A DNA stretch of 64,000 bases from Variovorax paradoxus (GTDB lineage Bacteria > Pseudomonadota > Gammaproteobacteria > Burkholderiales > Burkholderiaceae_C), in NCBI RefSeq assembly GCF_018614915.1, contig NZ_JAGGNU010000056.1:124001-188000 (forward strand), in the 5' to 3' direction. The notes beneath the pieces were generated by a model, which was not told where the DNA came from, did no database searches, and was given only the letters and a program-made list of their open reading frames with translations. Positions 35,360 to 43,382 of this stretch are shown in pieces (position 1 is the stretch's first letter; each line of letters begins with the position of its first letter). A program made the position numbers and the translations under genes.

Positions 35360-38083
35360 ATGCAAGCCAACTGGCAGAAAAAAGGCGTCGGCGACTTCAA
35401 GTACCACGTCGGCATCAGCTCGCTCACGCAGGTGGCGTCGCGCGACGACCGCGTCTGCGTACTCAACATCCTGGGCGGCGAATCGAGCGAAGTGACGCCG
35501 GTGAGCCATGTGTACTCCGGCGGCAACGTGGTGTGCGGCACGGCGCCGGGCAAGGGCGGCGCCGTGCTCGAGACCAGCATCGGCAACATTCCCGTCTACA
35601 ACAATGTGCGCGACGCGCTGGCCGCCGGCCATCGCTTCAACTGCGGCGTGGTCTACCTGCCGCCCTCTGCCGCGCGCGACGGCGTGGCGGAGTTGATCCG
35701 CGTGAACCCCGACCTGCGCAAGATCTTCATCATCACCGAGAAGATTTCCGTGCATGACGCGCGCGAGATCCGCGCGATGGGCCAGCACAACGGCATCGAC
35801 ATCTTCGGTGCCAACGGGCTTGGCGTGGCCGACTCGTGGAACCAGGTGCGCATCGGCGGCGCCCTGGGCGGCGACAAGCCGGGTGATTCGCTCCGGCCGG
35901 GATCGATCGCGATCTTCTCCAACTCGGGCGGCTTCTCGACCACCATCGCGCAGTACCTGCGCATGGCGGGCTGGGGCACCACCACCGTCATCTCTTCGGG
36001 CAAGGACGTCTACATCCACTACGCGGCGCCCGAGTTCGCCTTTGCGCTGGCCAACGACGCGCGCAGCAAGGCGGCGGTGCTGTATTGCGAGCCCGGCGGC
36101 TTCTACGAGTTCGATGCCCAGTTCACCAAGCCGGTGGTGGCCTGCGTGGTCGGCCGCTGGAAGAGCAAGCTCACGCGGGCGGTTGGCCACGCCGGCGCGA
36201 TGGCGGGCGGCTCGGACGACGCGCTGGCGAAGGAACGCTGGTTCATGGAGAAGTTCGGCGTCGATGCGATCTTCACGCCGGACAACCCGGTGTTCTCGGC
36301 CAAGGGTGCGCTGGTGACCAATATCGCCCACATCCCGGCCGCGCTCACGGCCGTGATGCGCGCCAACGCGACCATGCCCGACTTCGCGGCAGAAGGAAAC
36401 CTCGCGCTCAAGCCCTGGTTCGGCTCCGATGAGGGGCTGGATCTGCCCGACGAACTGCGTCCAACGGTGGTCGAGGCGCTCGCGCCCTACAACGAACAGG
36501 TGGCGCTGCTCAACACGCAGATCGGCGGCGTGGTGCCGCGCCAGGCGATGAAGGATGCCTCGGGCGCCTCGCAGATGGATGCGAAGACGCAGGTCAGCAG
36601 CCTGCACGGCACCAGCATGCTCGATGCGGCCACGCTCTCGCTGGAGTCGAACGTTGCGCTGGCGCTGGTGCACGACGCCGGCGGCGAGAACGACCGCAAG
36701 CTGATCGCGCCCGCGGTCGCGGCCTACGTCAACCTGCACGGCACGCCCGAACTGGCGGCGGCAGAGGCGAGCCGCGAGGCCGGCAATGCACCCAACGCGG
36801 TGCTCGCCGCGGCCGCCGCTATCGTCGGTCCGAAGCGCCAGCAGGCTGCGCGTGCGGCGCTCAAGTTCATGCTCGAGCGCTTCCATGCCGCGGGGCTGGG
36901 CACCGAGTTCGGCGCCTCGCTCAGCGAAGACTTCGACATCGCCGCGGTCGACGCATCGGACCCGCCCGAGCTCACGAGCGACGCGCCCGACGCACGCGCC
37001 CAGGCGCTCGTCGCCGGCGTCGAGGCGCGCGGCGGCCGCTCGGTGTTCCTGCGCTGGTTGCAGAGCCGGCCGGGCCATCCGACCGAGGCCGCAGTGCTGG
37101 CGGCGATCTCGGCCACGCTGGCCTGGGGGCCGCTCTCGCGCAAGCGCATCTCGCGGCTCACGGCGGAGAACTTCCCGTGGTGGCTGCAGCTCTTCGGCAC
37201 GTTGATCGGCGCCTCGGCCGAGGCCTCGCGGCACGAGGCCGGGCGCTTCAGCGGCGTCACGCACAAGCAGATGCTGGAGGAGCTCAGCCTCGGCGAAATC
37301 GCCTTCGCCGCCCTGCTCGGCCGCACGCCGGGCGCGGACGACCTGTTCGCCTTCCAGACGCTGGTCGGCCTGCTCTTGACCAACGGCCCGGGCGCGATCT
37401 CCGCGCAGGGCGCCAAGGGTGCCGTCTCGGCCGACGGGCCCGAGCAGCCCGAGCGCGTGCAGCTCAACAAGGCGCTGGTCGGCTTTCTCACGCACACCGG
37501 TTATGCGCACGGCGGCAACGGCTACGAGGGCATTGCCTATCTCAACGAGCAGTTCAAGGCGAGCGGCCTGAAGGACCCGAGCGCGAAAGACCACGGCATC
37601 GACCTGAACGCGCTGGCCGCCGCGGCGGTGGCGCAGTACGCGCAATACAAGACGCAGAAGAAGACGCTCGGCAGCCTCGACATCGCCAAGCTGCCGGGCG
37701 TGAACCATCCGGTGTTCAAGGACAAGCCGGTCAACTTCGATCCGCGCGAGGTGTTCATCGCCAGGCTGTTCGAGGCGCGCGATGAGACCAATGTGTTTCA
37801 TGCCTTCTATCGCGCGCTGGTGCAGCAGCTCTTCGATGCCGGCGTCTCGCGCAACGTCTACTGCGTGAACATCGACGCGGTGATCGCCGCGCTGCTGCTC
37901 AAGATGCTGTGGAAGCCGCTGCAATCGGGCGAGATCGGCGAGCGCGAACTCGAGACCGCGGCCTTCACCATCTTTCTCTATCCGCGCATGCTGGGCTGCG
38001 CGGCTGAGATCGACGACCACCTGAACCGCGGGCGCAACATGGACACACGCACCGCCGCGTCGCTCTGCAAATTCGTCGCCTGA
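35360..38083 (+). CDS. ATP-citrate-lyase-like large subunit with SucD-like and citrate synthase-like domains
   Basis: This 907-aa protein starts with a SucD/ACL-type CoA-binding and ligase part. It shows FSNSGGFSTTIAQYL, and VGHAGAMAGG holds the phospho-His at residue 277. A middle region of about 200 residues (380-580) has no clear match. The C-terminal about 300 residues look like the citrate synthase-like lyase domain: TNGPGAISAQGAKG, LNKALVGFLTHTGYAHGGNGYEG, PGVNHPVFKDKP and VNIDAVIAALL. By my alignment His783 and Asp839 match two lyase residues of ATP-citrate lyase, but the AHN His is Gln683 and the DHG His is Asn675. It is about 300 residues longer than AclA. A citrate-type symporter gene follows on the same strand. 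Confidence 0.75.
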   Translation: MQANWQKKGVGDFKYHVGISSLTQVASRDDRVCVLNILGGESSEVTPVSHVYSGGNVVCGTAPGKGGAVLETSIGNIPVYNNVRDALAAGHRFNCGVVYLPPSAARDGVAELIRVNPDLRKIFIITEKISVHDAREIRAMGQHNGIDIFGANGLGVADSWNQVRIGGALGGDKPGDSLRPGSIAIFSNSGGFSTTIAQYLRMAGWGTTTVISSGKDVYIHYAAPEFAFALANDARSKAAVLYCEPGGFYEFDAQFTKPVVACVVGRWKSKLTRAVGHAGAMAGGSDDALAKERWFMEKFGVDAIFTPDNPVFSAKGALVTNIAHIPAALTAVMRANATMPDFAAEGNLALKPWFGSDEGLDLPDELRPTVVEALAPYNEQVALLNTQIGGVVPRQAMKDASGASQMDAKTQVSSLHGTSMLDAATLSLESNVALALVHDAGGENDRKLIAPAVAAYVNLHGTPELAAAEASREAGNAPNAVLAAAAAIVGPKRQQAARAALKFMLERFHAAGLGTEFGASLSEDFDIAAVDASDPPELTSDAPDARAQALVAGVEARGGRSVFLRWLQSRPGHPTEAAVLAAISATLAWGPLSRKRISRLTAENFPWWLQLFGTLIGASAEASRHEAGRFSGVTHKQMLEELSLGEIAFAALLGRTPGADDLFAFQTLVGLLLTNGPGAISAQGAKGAVSADGPEQPERVQLNKALVGFLTHTGYAHGGNGYEGIAYLNEQFKASGLKDPSAKDHGIDLNALAAAAVAQYAQYKTQKKTLGSLDIAKLPGVNHPVFKDKPVNFDPREVFIARLFEARDETNVFHAFYRALVQQLFDAGVSRNVYCVNIDAVIAALLLKMLWKPLQSGEIGERELETAAFTIFLYPRMLGCAAEIDDHLNRGRNMDTRTAASLCKFVA

Positions 38084-38108
38084 ACCAGGGCTCGTTCAGC
38101 CTCTGGTC

Positions 38109-38127
38109 AGCGTGCCGCAAGCACGCT
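38109..38127 (+). terminator. hairpin after the 907-aa gene
   Basis: AGCGTGC (38109-38115) and GCACGCT (38121-38127) form a perfect 7-bp stem with a CGCAA loop, in the 103 bases before the symporter gene. A second AGCGTGC at 38134-38140 could compete for the same arm. No T-run follows, so it is at best a weak terminator or attenuator-like structure. Confidence 0.3.
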
Positions 38128-38186
38128 CGGGATAGCGTGCCCCTTTCTCCGCCAAAAACTTCCTACACACCACCTGGAGACCCGTC

Positions 38187-39515
38187 ATGAGTTCAGCCAT
38201 CCTGGTCGACGGCGCACCCGCGCCTGCCTCTCGAAGCTCCAAGCTAGGTGCAGTGCTGCGCGTCACGAGCGGCAACTTCCTCGAGCAGTTCGACTTCTTC
38301 CTGTTCGGCTTCTACGCGACCTACATCTCCAAGGCCTTCTTTCCCGCCAGCAGCGACTTCGCCTCGCTGATGCTGACCTTCGCGGTGTTCGGCGCCGGCT
38401 TCCTGATGCGGCCGCTGGGCGCCATCGTGCTGGGCGCCTACATCGACGAGGTCGGACGCCGCAAGGGCCTGATCGTCACGCTCGCGATCATGGCCAGCGG
38501 CACGGTGCTGATCGCTTTCGTGCCGGGCTATGCATCGATCGGCCTGCTCGCCCCGGCACTCGTGCTGGCGGGCCGGCTGCTGCAGGGCTTCTCGGCGGGC
38601 GCCGAGCTGGGCGGTGTCTCGGTCTATCTGTCGGAGATGGCCACGCCCGGACACAAGGGCTTCTACACCGCTTGGCAGTCGGCCAGCCAGCAGGTCGCGA
38701 TCGTGCTGGCGGCGGCGCTGGGCTTCGCGCTCAACGAACTCATGACGCCCGAAACGCTGGCCGGCTGGGGCTGGCGCGTGCCCTTCTTCGTCGGCTGCAT
38801 GATCATCCCTTGCATCTTCGTGCTGCGCCGCTCGCTGCAGGAAACCGCGGCCTTCCAGGCTCGCAAGCACCATCCGACGACGCGCGAGGTCGCGGCGTCG
38901 ATGCGGCAGAACTGGCGCATCGTGCTCGCCGGCATGCTGCTGGTGGCAATGACCACCGCCACCTTCTATCTCATCACGGTCTACACGCCGACCTTCGGCC
39001 GCACGGTGCTGCACCTGAGCGCCAAGGACAGCCTGGTGGTCACGCTGCTGGTGGCCGTCACCAACTTCATCTGGCTGCCGGTCGGTGGCGCGCTCTCCGA
39101 CCGCATCGGCCGCAAGCCGCTGCTCGTCGCGATGACCGTGCTGGCGATCCTCACCGCCTACCCCACCATGTCCTGGCTGGCGGCGGCGCCTAGCTTCGGC
39201 CGCCTGCTGGACGTGCTGCTGTGGTTCTCTTTCCTGTTCGGCATGTACAACGGGGCGATGGTGGTCGCGCTCACCGAGGTGATGCCAGTGCAGGTGCGCG
39301 TGGTCGGCTTTTCGCTGGCCTACAGCCTGGCCACCGCGGTCTTCGGTGGCTTCACGCCGGCCGTGTCGACCTGGCTGATCGAGGCCACGGCCGACAAGGC
39401 GGCGCCTGCGTACTGGATGAGTTTCGCGGCGCTGTGCGGGCTGGGGGCGACGCTGATGCTGTATCGGAGCAGGTCGGTGGAGCCTGGTGCTGCAGCGGCT
39501 ACTCGATCGGGATGA
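38187..39515 (+). CDS. citrate/tricarballylate-type MFS proton symporter
   Basis: This 442-aa MFS protein of the metabolite:H+ symporter group is very similar, from memory, to E. coli plasmid CitA along its whole length. Shared blocks include [39 protein letters not shown], and [28 protein letters not shown]. It has 12 predicted membrane helices. Citrate, tricarballylate or a related acid is the likely substrate. The ribosome-binding site is CTGGAGA. It follows the ATP-citrate-lyase-like pair on the same strand. The stop overlaps the convergent 39499 gene by 17 bases. Confidence 0.88.
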   Translation: MSSAILVDGAPAPASRSSKLGAVLRVTSGNFLEQFDFFLFGFYATYISKAFFPASSDFASLMLTFAVFGAGFLMRPLGAIVLGAYIDEVGRRKGLIVTLAIMASGTVLIAFVPGYASIGLLAPALVLAGRLLQGFSAGAELGGVSVYLSEMATPGHKGFYTAWQSASQQVAIVLAAALGFALNELMTPETLAGWGWRVPFFVGCMIIPCIFVLRRSLQETAAFQARKHHPTTREVAASMRQNWRIVLAGMLLVAMTTATFYLITVYTPTFGRTVLHLSAKDSLVVTLLVAVTNFIWLPVGGALSDRIGRKPLLVAMTVLAILTAYPTMSWLAAAPSFGRLLDVLLWFSFLFGMYNGAMVVALTEVMPVQVRVVGFSLAYSLATAVFGGFTPAVSTWLIEATADKAAPAYWMSFAALCGLGATLMLYRSRSVEPGAAAATRSG

Positions 39516-39834
39516 ACTTCGTGACGACCACGAGCGAATTGATCACGAGCCAGAAGGCCGCGAAATCCAACGCCCACGCCCGATCCGGCAAGAGGCGCGA
39601 CAGCTTGGTCGGGGGTACCGTCTTGCGGGCGTTCTCGACCCCGTAGAACGCCGGCAGCTTGTGGGAACAGCCTTTGCAAAATCGCGCGGAGCCCATGTTG
39701 ATGGTGTTGCAGGCCTCGCAGATTTCTGCCGAGGTCGTTCCGGCCCGCAGCCTTGCAAGATCGAAGATGTTTCCGAAGGCGATGTCCGAAGAAGCGGCCG
39801 CAGGCTCGGCAGGGAAGGCGGAGGCGGTAGTCAT
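39499..39834 (-). CDS. zinc-ribbon protein with a C-terminal membrane segment
   Basis: This 111-aa protein has a rubredoxin-like or zinc-ribbon knuckle pair, [18 protein letters not shown] (residues 39-56), and a hydrophobic segment near the C-terminus ([16 protein letters not shown]), so it is probably tail-anchored in the inner membrane. No specific function is known. GAGGAGA precedes ATG 39834. Its start overlaps the stop of the upstream 118-aa gene (ATGA), so the two are an operon. Its 3' end overlaps the symporter gene. Confidence 0.75.
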   Translation of the reverse strand: MTTASAFPAEPAAASSDIAFGNIFDLARLRAGTTSAEICEACNTINMGSARFCKGCSHKLPAFYGVENARKTVPPTKLSRLLPDRAWALDFAAFWLVINSLVVVTKFIPIE

Positions 39835-40187
39835 TGATGCTCTCCTCGATGAAGGACTGCTGACGGATCACTGAAGATCTGCGCATCGCCGCACTCCCAT
39901 TTCTTGCCTTTGGCCTGAGCGAGGCTGCGCTTCAATCGTTGCTCGGCAATAGCGAGCCTGGCGAACATCAGCAGTTCCGCGTCCACGGGTCCGGGGCCCG
40001 AGCCTTCGATGTGCTTTCGGAAAGCAAATACGATGCGGCCCTGCAGCGCTTTCCTGACCCGCACGGCGGCCACCCAGGCCCTCTGCGCGCCCATTTCCCG
40101 AAGACTGGGCAGCGGCCGCGCCGGCCTCCTCGAACGGCCATTCCACCCTGCCGTCGACTTACTTCCACGTGTGACAGGCTTTGACAT
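39831..40187 (-). CDS. hypothetical basic protein, 118 aa
   Basis: I do not recognise this protein. ATG 40187 is chosen because AGGAGA lies 8 bases upstream; earlier in-frame starts would add poorly coding sequence. It is rich in Arg/Lys in the N-terminal part (residues 1-50). A helical region follows, FRKHIEGSGPGPVDAELLMFARLAIAEQRLKRSLAQAKGKKW. There are no membrane segments. It is translationally coupled by ATGA to the zinc-ribbon gene, and the nested palindrome at 40244-40275 lies just upstream. Confidence 0.6.
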   Translation of the reverse strand: MSKPVTRGSKSTAGWNGRSRRPARPLPSLREMGAQRAWVAAVRVRKALQGRIVFAFRKHIEGSGPGPVDAELLMFARLAIAEQRLKRSLAQAKGKKWECGDAQIFSDPSAVLHRGEHQ

Positions 40188-40243
40188 CTTCTTTCTCCTG
40201 AGAAAGCTCATGAATGTGAAGACTTCACATTTGTAAGCCTCTT

Positions 40244-40275
40244 GTCTTATAGTGGCAAACACTTGTTTGTAAGAC
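40244..40275. promoter_or_regulatory. nested palindrome in the divergent region before the DUF6502 gene
   Basis: CAAAC (40256-40260) and GTTTG (40265-40269) form an inner palindrome around ACTT. GTCTTA (40244-40249) and TAAGAC (40270-40275) form an outer pair, with 6 extra bases on the left side. TTTGTAAG also occurs twice (40230-40237 and 40266-40273). The AT-rich region separates two divergent units and is a likely regulator-binding site. Confidence 0.4.
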
Positions 40276-40425
40276 GGCGTCTCGCGTCGCTGTCCACGTG
40301 GTAACCGGGCGTTAATGCCCGCCTCTTCCGACCCCAAGGATCAATGTGTCGCACCAGACATCGCGAGTGGCGTTCGAGACCAGGCTGCGCTGTTCCGACA
40401 AGGCTTTTCGAGAAGCGGTGACGAG

Positions 40426-41283
40426 ATGGAGCCGATGAAAGAAGGCCAGCTTGCCTGGGTGCTCGAGGCCTGTGCCCGCGCCATGCGGCCGTTGGTCAGA
40501 CTGGCGCTGGCCTTCGGCGTCAAGCATCCGCATCTCGAGGGCCTGTTGCGTGAACTCCTGCTCGATGAAGCGCGCCGCGCCTGGCTCAAGAAAGGCACCG
40601 AGCCGAACATCAGCCAGCTGTCGGTGACGACAGGCTTGAACCGCAAGGCCGTGACGGCCAAGGTGCGTGAAGCGGAAGATCCGTTGCCTCACACCGAGAT
40701 GTCGGCTGCGGCCAAGACCCTGACCTTGTGGATGCAGATGTTCGCCGACGACCCGGTGCACCGGTCATTGCCCATCATGGCCGAAAGCCCGGCGCCGTCA
40801 TTCGAAGTCCTGGCCCGGCAAGCCAGCCGTGGCAACGTGCATCACCGCACCATCCTCGACGAACTGGTGCGACTGAACATGGCGGTCGAGCACGATGGCC
40901 GCGCCGAACTCAACGCCACCGGCTTCATTCCGGCGAACGACCTCGAGGGCATGCTCGCCTTCCGGGGCGACAACGCGCGCGACCACCTGCTCGCGGGCGT
41001 TGCCAATACCCTGGGTGAAGGGTCGCCGCTGCTGGAGCGCTCGGTATTTGCCGCCGGCATACCGCTCGAGGATTGCGAACGCATCCATCAGCTTGCGCGG
41101 CAGCGCTGGAGCACGCTGCATCGCGAGCTGACGCAGGAAATGACGCGCACCTTCGCGTCGGCACAGAAGACCGCCTCGGGCCGCATCCGGGTCGGCATCT
41201 ATACCTACTATGAAGACGGCGCAGCCGATGGCAGCGAGCCCCCTGCCGCCGTTCCCTCGAAGCGATCGGGCAAAAAACCATGA
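40426..41283 (+). CDS. DUF6502 family protein
   Basis: The 285-aa core matches DUF6502 as I recall it: LACARAMRPLVRLALAFGVKHPHLEGLLRELLLDEARRAW near the N-terminus, then a helix-turn-helix-like VTTGLNRKAVTAKV. A longer helical C-terminal half ends with a low-complexity Pro/Ala/Lys tail. The HTH-like part suggests DNA binding, but no role is known. The frame is open from ATG 40315; the first 37 codons have non-coding-looking base use, so I favour ATG 40426. Its stop overlaps the small 31-aa ORF at 41280 (ATGA). Confidence 0.7.
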   Translation: MEPMKEGQLAWVLEACARAMRPLVRLALAFGVKHPHLEGLLRELLLDEARRAWLKKGTEPNISQLSVTTGLNRKAVTAKVREAEDPLPHTEMSAAAKTLTLWMQMFADDPVHRSLPIMAESPAPSFEVLARQASRGNVHHRTILDELVRLNMAVEHDGRAELNATGFIPANDLEGMLAFRGDNARDHLLAGVANTLGEGSPLLERSVFAAGIPLEDCERIHQLARQRWSTLHRELTQEMTRTFASAQKTASGRIRVGIYTYYEDGAADGSEPPAAVPSKRSGKKP

Positions 41284-41375
41284 CGAACACTTTGCTGCGC
41301 AATGGCTTTCTCGCGCTCTTGACGGCGCTGCGTGTTGATCGCCACCCGCGTCAGCTTCAAATGGCAGCTCGATGA
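41280..41375 (+). CDS. small 31-aa ORF coupled to its neighbours
   Basis: The frame runs ATG 41280 to TGA 41375 and encodes 31 residues beginning MTNTLLRNGFLALLTALRVD. It overlaps the DUF6502 stop by ATGA and the next ORF's start by ATGA, so ribosomes could pass through all three. There is no homology or motif. Whether it is a functional peptide or only a coupling device cannot be told. Confidence 0.3.
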   Translation: MTNTLLRNGFLALLTALRVDRHPRQLQMAAR

Positions 41376-41584
41376 CCGGCCAGATGAGCCAATGGGTCGG
41401 CGCCTTCATGGCCGAGTGGTGCCGATTGTGCGAAGGACGTGCCGATGCGGAACAGGTGGCGGAATTCGCGAAGGAGATCTACGCCTCGCGCAAGGAATGC
41501 GATCCGGTGGAGGTCGCCGCCGAGATGTGGGACGGCGGCCCGGGCCCGGACCGGGAATCTCGACTGAACCCGCCAAGACCCTGA
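41372..41584 (+). CDS. small hypothetical protein, 70 aa
   Basis: The protein is acidic and helical (MSQWVGAFMAEWCRLCEGRADAEQVAEFAKEIYASRKECDPVEVAAEMWD) with four Cys. Base use looks coding, and the start overlaps the upstream small ORF stop by ATGA. No family is recognised. It is probably part of the DUF6502 transcription unit. Confidence 0.5.
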   Translation: MTGQMSQWVGAFMAEWCRLCEGRADAEQVAEFAKEIYASRKECDPVEVAAEMWDGGPGPDRESRLNPPRP

Positions 41585-41608
41585 GAGCGTTCGCGTTTAC
41601 CCGGGGCC

Positions 41609-41644
41609 GGCCGAAGGCGGAATGACAGCTTCGACCCCTACGAT
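41609..41644 (+). promoter_or_regulatory. 36-bp upstream element, copy B
   Basis: This element ends 27 bases before the ModA-like gene, and 28 of its 36 bases match copy A at 33949-33984, including GGCGGA, GACAGCTTC and CCTACGAT. Agreement continues a few bases upstream (ACCC then GGCCGG-like). Two such matches in front of unrelated genes point to a shared regulator or promoter type, though chance in GC-rich DNA cannot be excluded. Confidence 0.35.
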
Positions 41645-41671
41645 GGCCCGCAGGCATTCCAGGAGACGCAA

Positions 41672-42487
41672 ATGACTTTCCCCACGCTCACGCGCCGCGC
41701 GGCCCTGCTGCTCGCCGCCTTCGCCCTCGCCGGCTGCGGCAGTCTCGGCGGCAAGCCGGACGCCGCGGCTAGCGCAGCGCCGATCCACGTCATGACCTCG
41801 GGCGGCTTCACCGCGGCCTACAACGAACTCACGCCCGCCTACGAGAAATCGAGCGGCCGCAAGGTGCAGACCGCTTACGGCGCCTCGATGGGCGCGGCCA
41901 GCGACTCGATCCCGAGCCGGCTGGCGCGCGGCGAGCCGGCCGACATCGTGATCCTCGCCCGCCCTGCCCTCGACGCGCTGGTGGCAGAGGGCAAGGTGCA
42001 GCCCGGCAGCCAGGTCGACCTGGTGCGTTCGTCCATCGGCTTCGCGGTGCGCAGCGGTACGCCCAAGCCCGACATCAGCACCGTCGATGCGCTCAAGCGC
42101 ACGCTGCTCGCGGCGCCGTCGATCGCCTACTCGGCCAGCGCCAGCGGCACCTACTACGAGACCGAGCTGCTGAAGAAGCTGGGCATCGAGGACCAGGTGA
42201 AGCCGAAGAGCAGGCGCATCCTCAGCGAACGCGTCGGCACCGTGGTCGCGCGCGGCGATGCGGCGCTGGGCCTGCAGCAGGTGAGCGAACTGCTGCCGAT
42301 CCAGGGCATCGACTACATCGGGCCGCTGCCGGCCGAGGTGCAGCGGGTGACGGTGTTCTCGGCCGGCATCGCGACGGGCGCGAAGGAGCCCGAGGCGGCG
42401 CGGCAGCTGATCCGCTACTTCGCCTCGACGCAGGCGGCGCCGGCGATCACCAAGAGCGGCCTGGAGCCGGCCGGCGCCAAGCCCTGA
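41672..42487 (+). CDS. ModA-like periplasmic binding lipoprotein
   Basis: This 271-aa protein has a lipoprotein signal ending in LAGC (lipobox Cys about residue 22). A type 2 binding domain of the molybdate-binding ModA family follows (IHVMTSGGFTAAYNELTPAYEKSSGRKVQTAYGAS, RLARGEPADIVILARPALDALVAEGKV). The domain ends with GDAALGLQQVSELLPIQGIDYIGPLPAEVQ. No modB or modC genes lie nearby, so it may bind another oxyanion or act with a distant permease. Its upstream element at 41609 resembles the one before the ATP-grasp gene. Confidence 0.82.
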   Translation: MTFPTLTRRAALLLAAFALAGCGSLGGKPDAAASAAPIHVMTSGGFTAAYNELTPAYEKSSGRKVQTAYGASMGAASDSIPSRLARGEPADIVILARPALDALVAEGKVQPGSQVDLVRSSIGFAVRSGTPKPDISTVDALKRTLLAAPSIAYSASASGTYYETELLKKLGIEDQVKPKSRRILSERVGTVVARGDAALGLQQVSELLPIQGIDYIGPLPAEVQRVTVFSAGIATGAKEPEAARQLIRYFASTQAAPAITKSGLEPAGAKP

Positions 42488-42551
42488 GCACGGGCGTGCC
42501 GCAGCGCGGGCAGGCGGCATAAACTGGCGCCCGCCGTCCCGAGGCCCCGCC

Positions 42552-43382
42552 ATGCGCCAGCCGCCCCTCCTCCGCCGCCGCAGCCTGCTCGCCTCGCTGG
42601 GCGGTTGTGCCTTCCTGACCACCGCCTGCACCATGACGCCAACGATCCCCTCCTCCGTCGTCTCCGCCTTCACGCCCACCGGCAAGCTGCGCGCCTCGAT
42701 CAATCTCGGCAATCCGATCCTGGCCCGCAAGGACGCAGCCACCGGCGAGCCGGCCGGGGTGTCGATCGACCTCGCGCGCGCCTTCGCCCAGCGGCTCGGC
42801 GTCGGCATCGAGCTGGTGGTGTTCGACGCGGCCGGCAAGTCGGTCGATGCGGTGAAGGCCGAGCAGGCCGACATCGGCTTCTTCGCGATCGACCCGCTGC
42901 GCGGCGAGGGCATCCGCTTCACCGCGCCCTACGTGCTGATCGAGGGCGCCTACCTGGTGCGGCAGAACTCGCCGCTCACCGACAACGCCGAGGTCGACCG
43001 CGCCGGCCGCCGCATCATGGTCGGCAAGGGCAGCGCCTACGACCTGTATCTCACGCGCGAGATCAAGGCCGCCGAGCTGCTGCGCGCACCGACCTCGCCC
43101 GCCGTGGTCGACACCTTCCTGGCCGAGAACGCCGATGTCGCCGCCGGCGTGAAGCAGCAGCTCGAAGCGGATGCGGCACGCCTGGGCGGCCTGCGCCTGC
43201 TGCCGGGCCGGTTCATGGTGATCCAGCAGGCCATGGGCACGCCCACGTCGCGCGGCGCCGAGGCTGCTGCTGCGCTCTCTGCCTTCGTCGAGGACATGAA
43301 GGCCAGCGGCTTCGTGGCCGAGGCGCTGGCACGGCACCGCATCCAGGGCGCGATCGTCGCGCCGCCGGCCGCTCAGGCGTAG
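42552..43382 (+). CDS. amino acid ABC transporter-type periplasmic binding protein
   Basis: This 276-aa type 2 binding protein (SBP family 3) has a signal or lipoprotein leader ([16 protein letters not shown]) and the family pattern [72 protein letters not shown] follows. The natural ligand is unknown; polar amino acids are the usual ones. No permease or ATPase gene is adjacent. Its last 10 bases overlap the end of the convergent dadA-like gene. Confidence 0.85.
   Translation: MRQPPLLRRRSLLASLGGCAFLTTACTMTPTIPSSVVSAFTPTGKLRASINLGNPILARKDAATGEPAGVSIDLARAFAQRLGVGIELVVFDAAGKSVDAVKAEQADIGFFAIDPLRGEGIRFTAPYVLIEGAYLVRQNSPLTDNAEVDRAGRRIMVGKGSAYDLYLTREIKAAELLRAPTSPAVVDTFLAENADVAAGVKQQLEADAARLGGLRLLPGRFMVIQQAMGTPTSRGAEAAAALSAFVEDMKASGFVAEALARHRIQGAIVAPPAAQA

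Noticed and set aside
32461-38020. Very long minus-strand frames opposite the aldolase, ATP-grasp and 907-aa genes
   Set aside because: They mirror strong plus-strand coding sequences with family motifs; high GC makes the antisense frame open.
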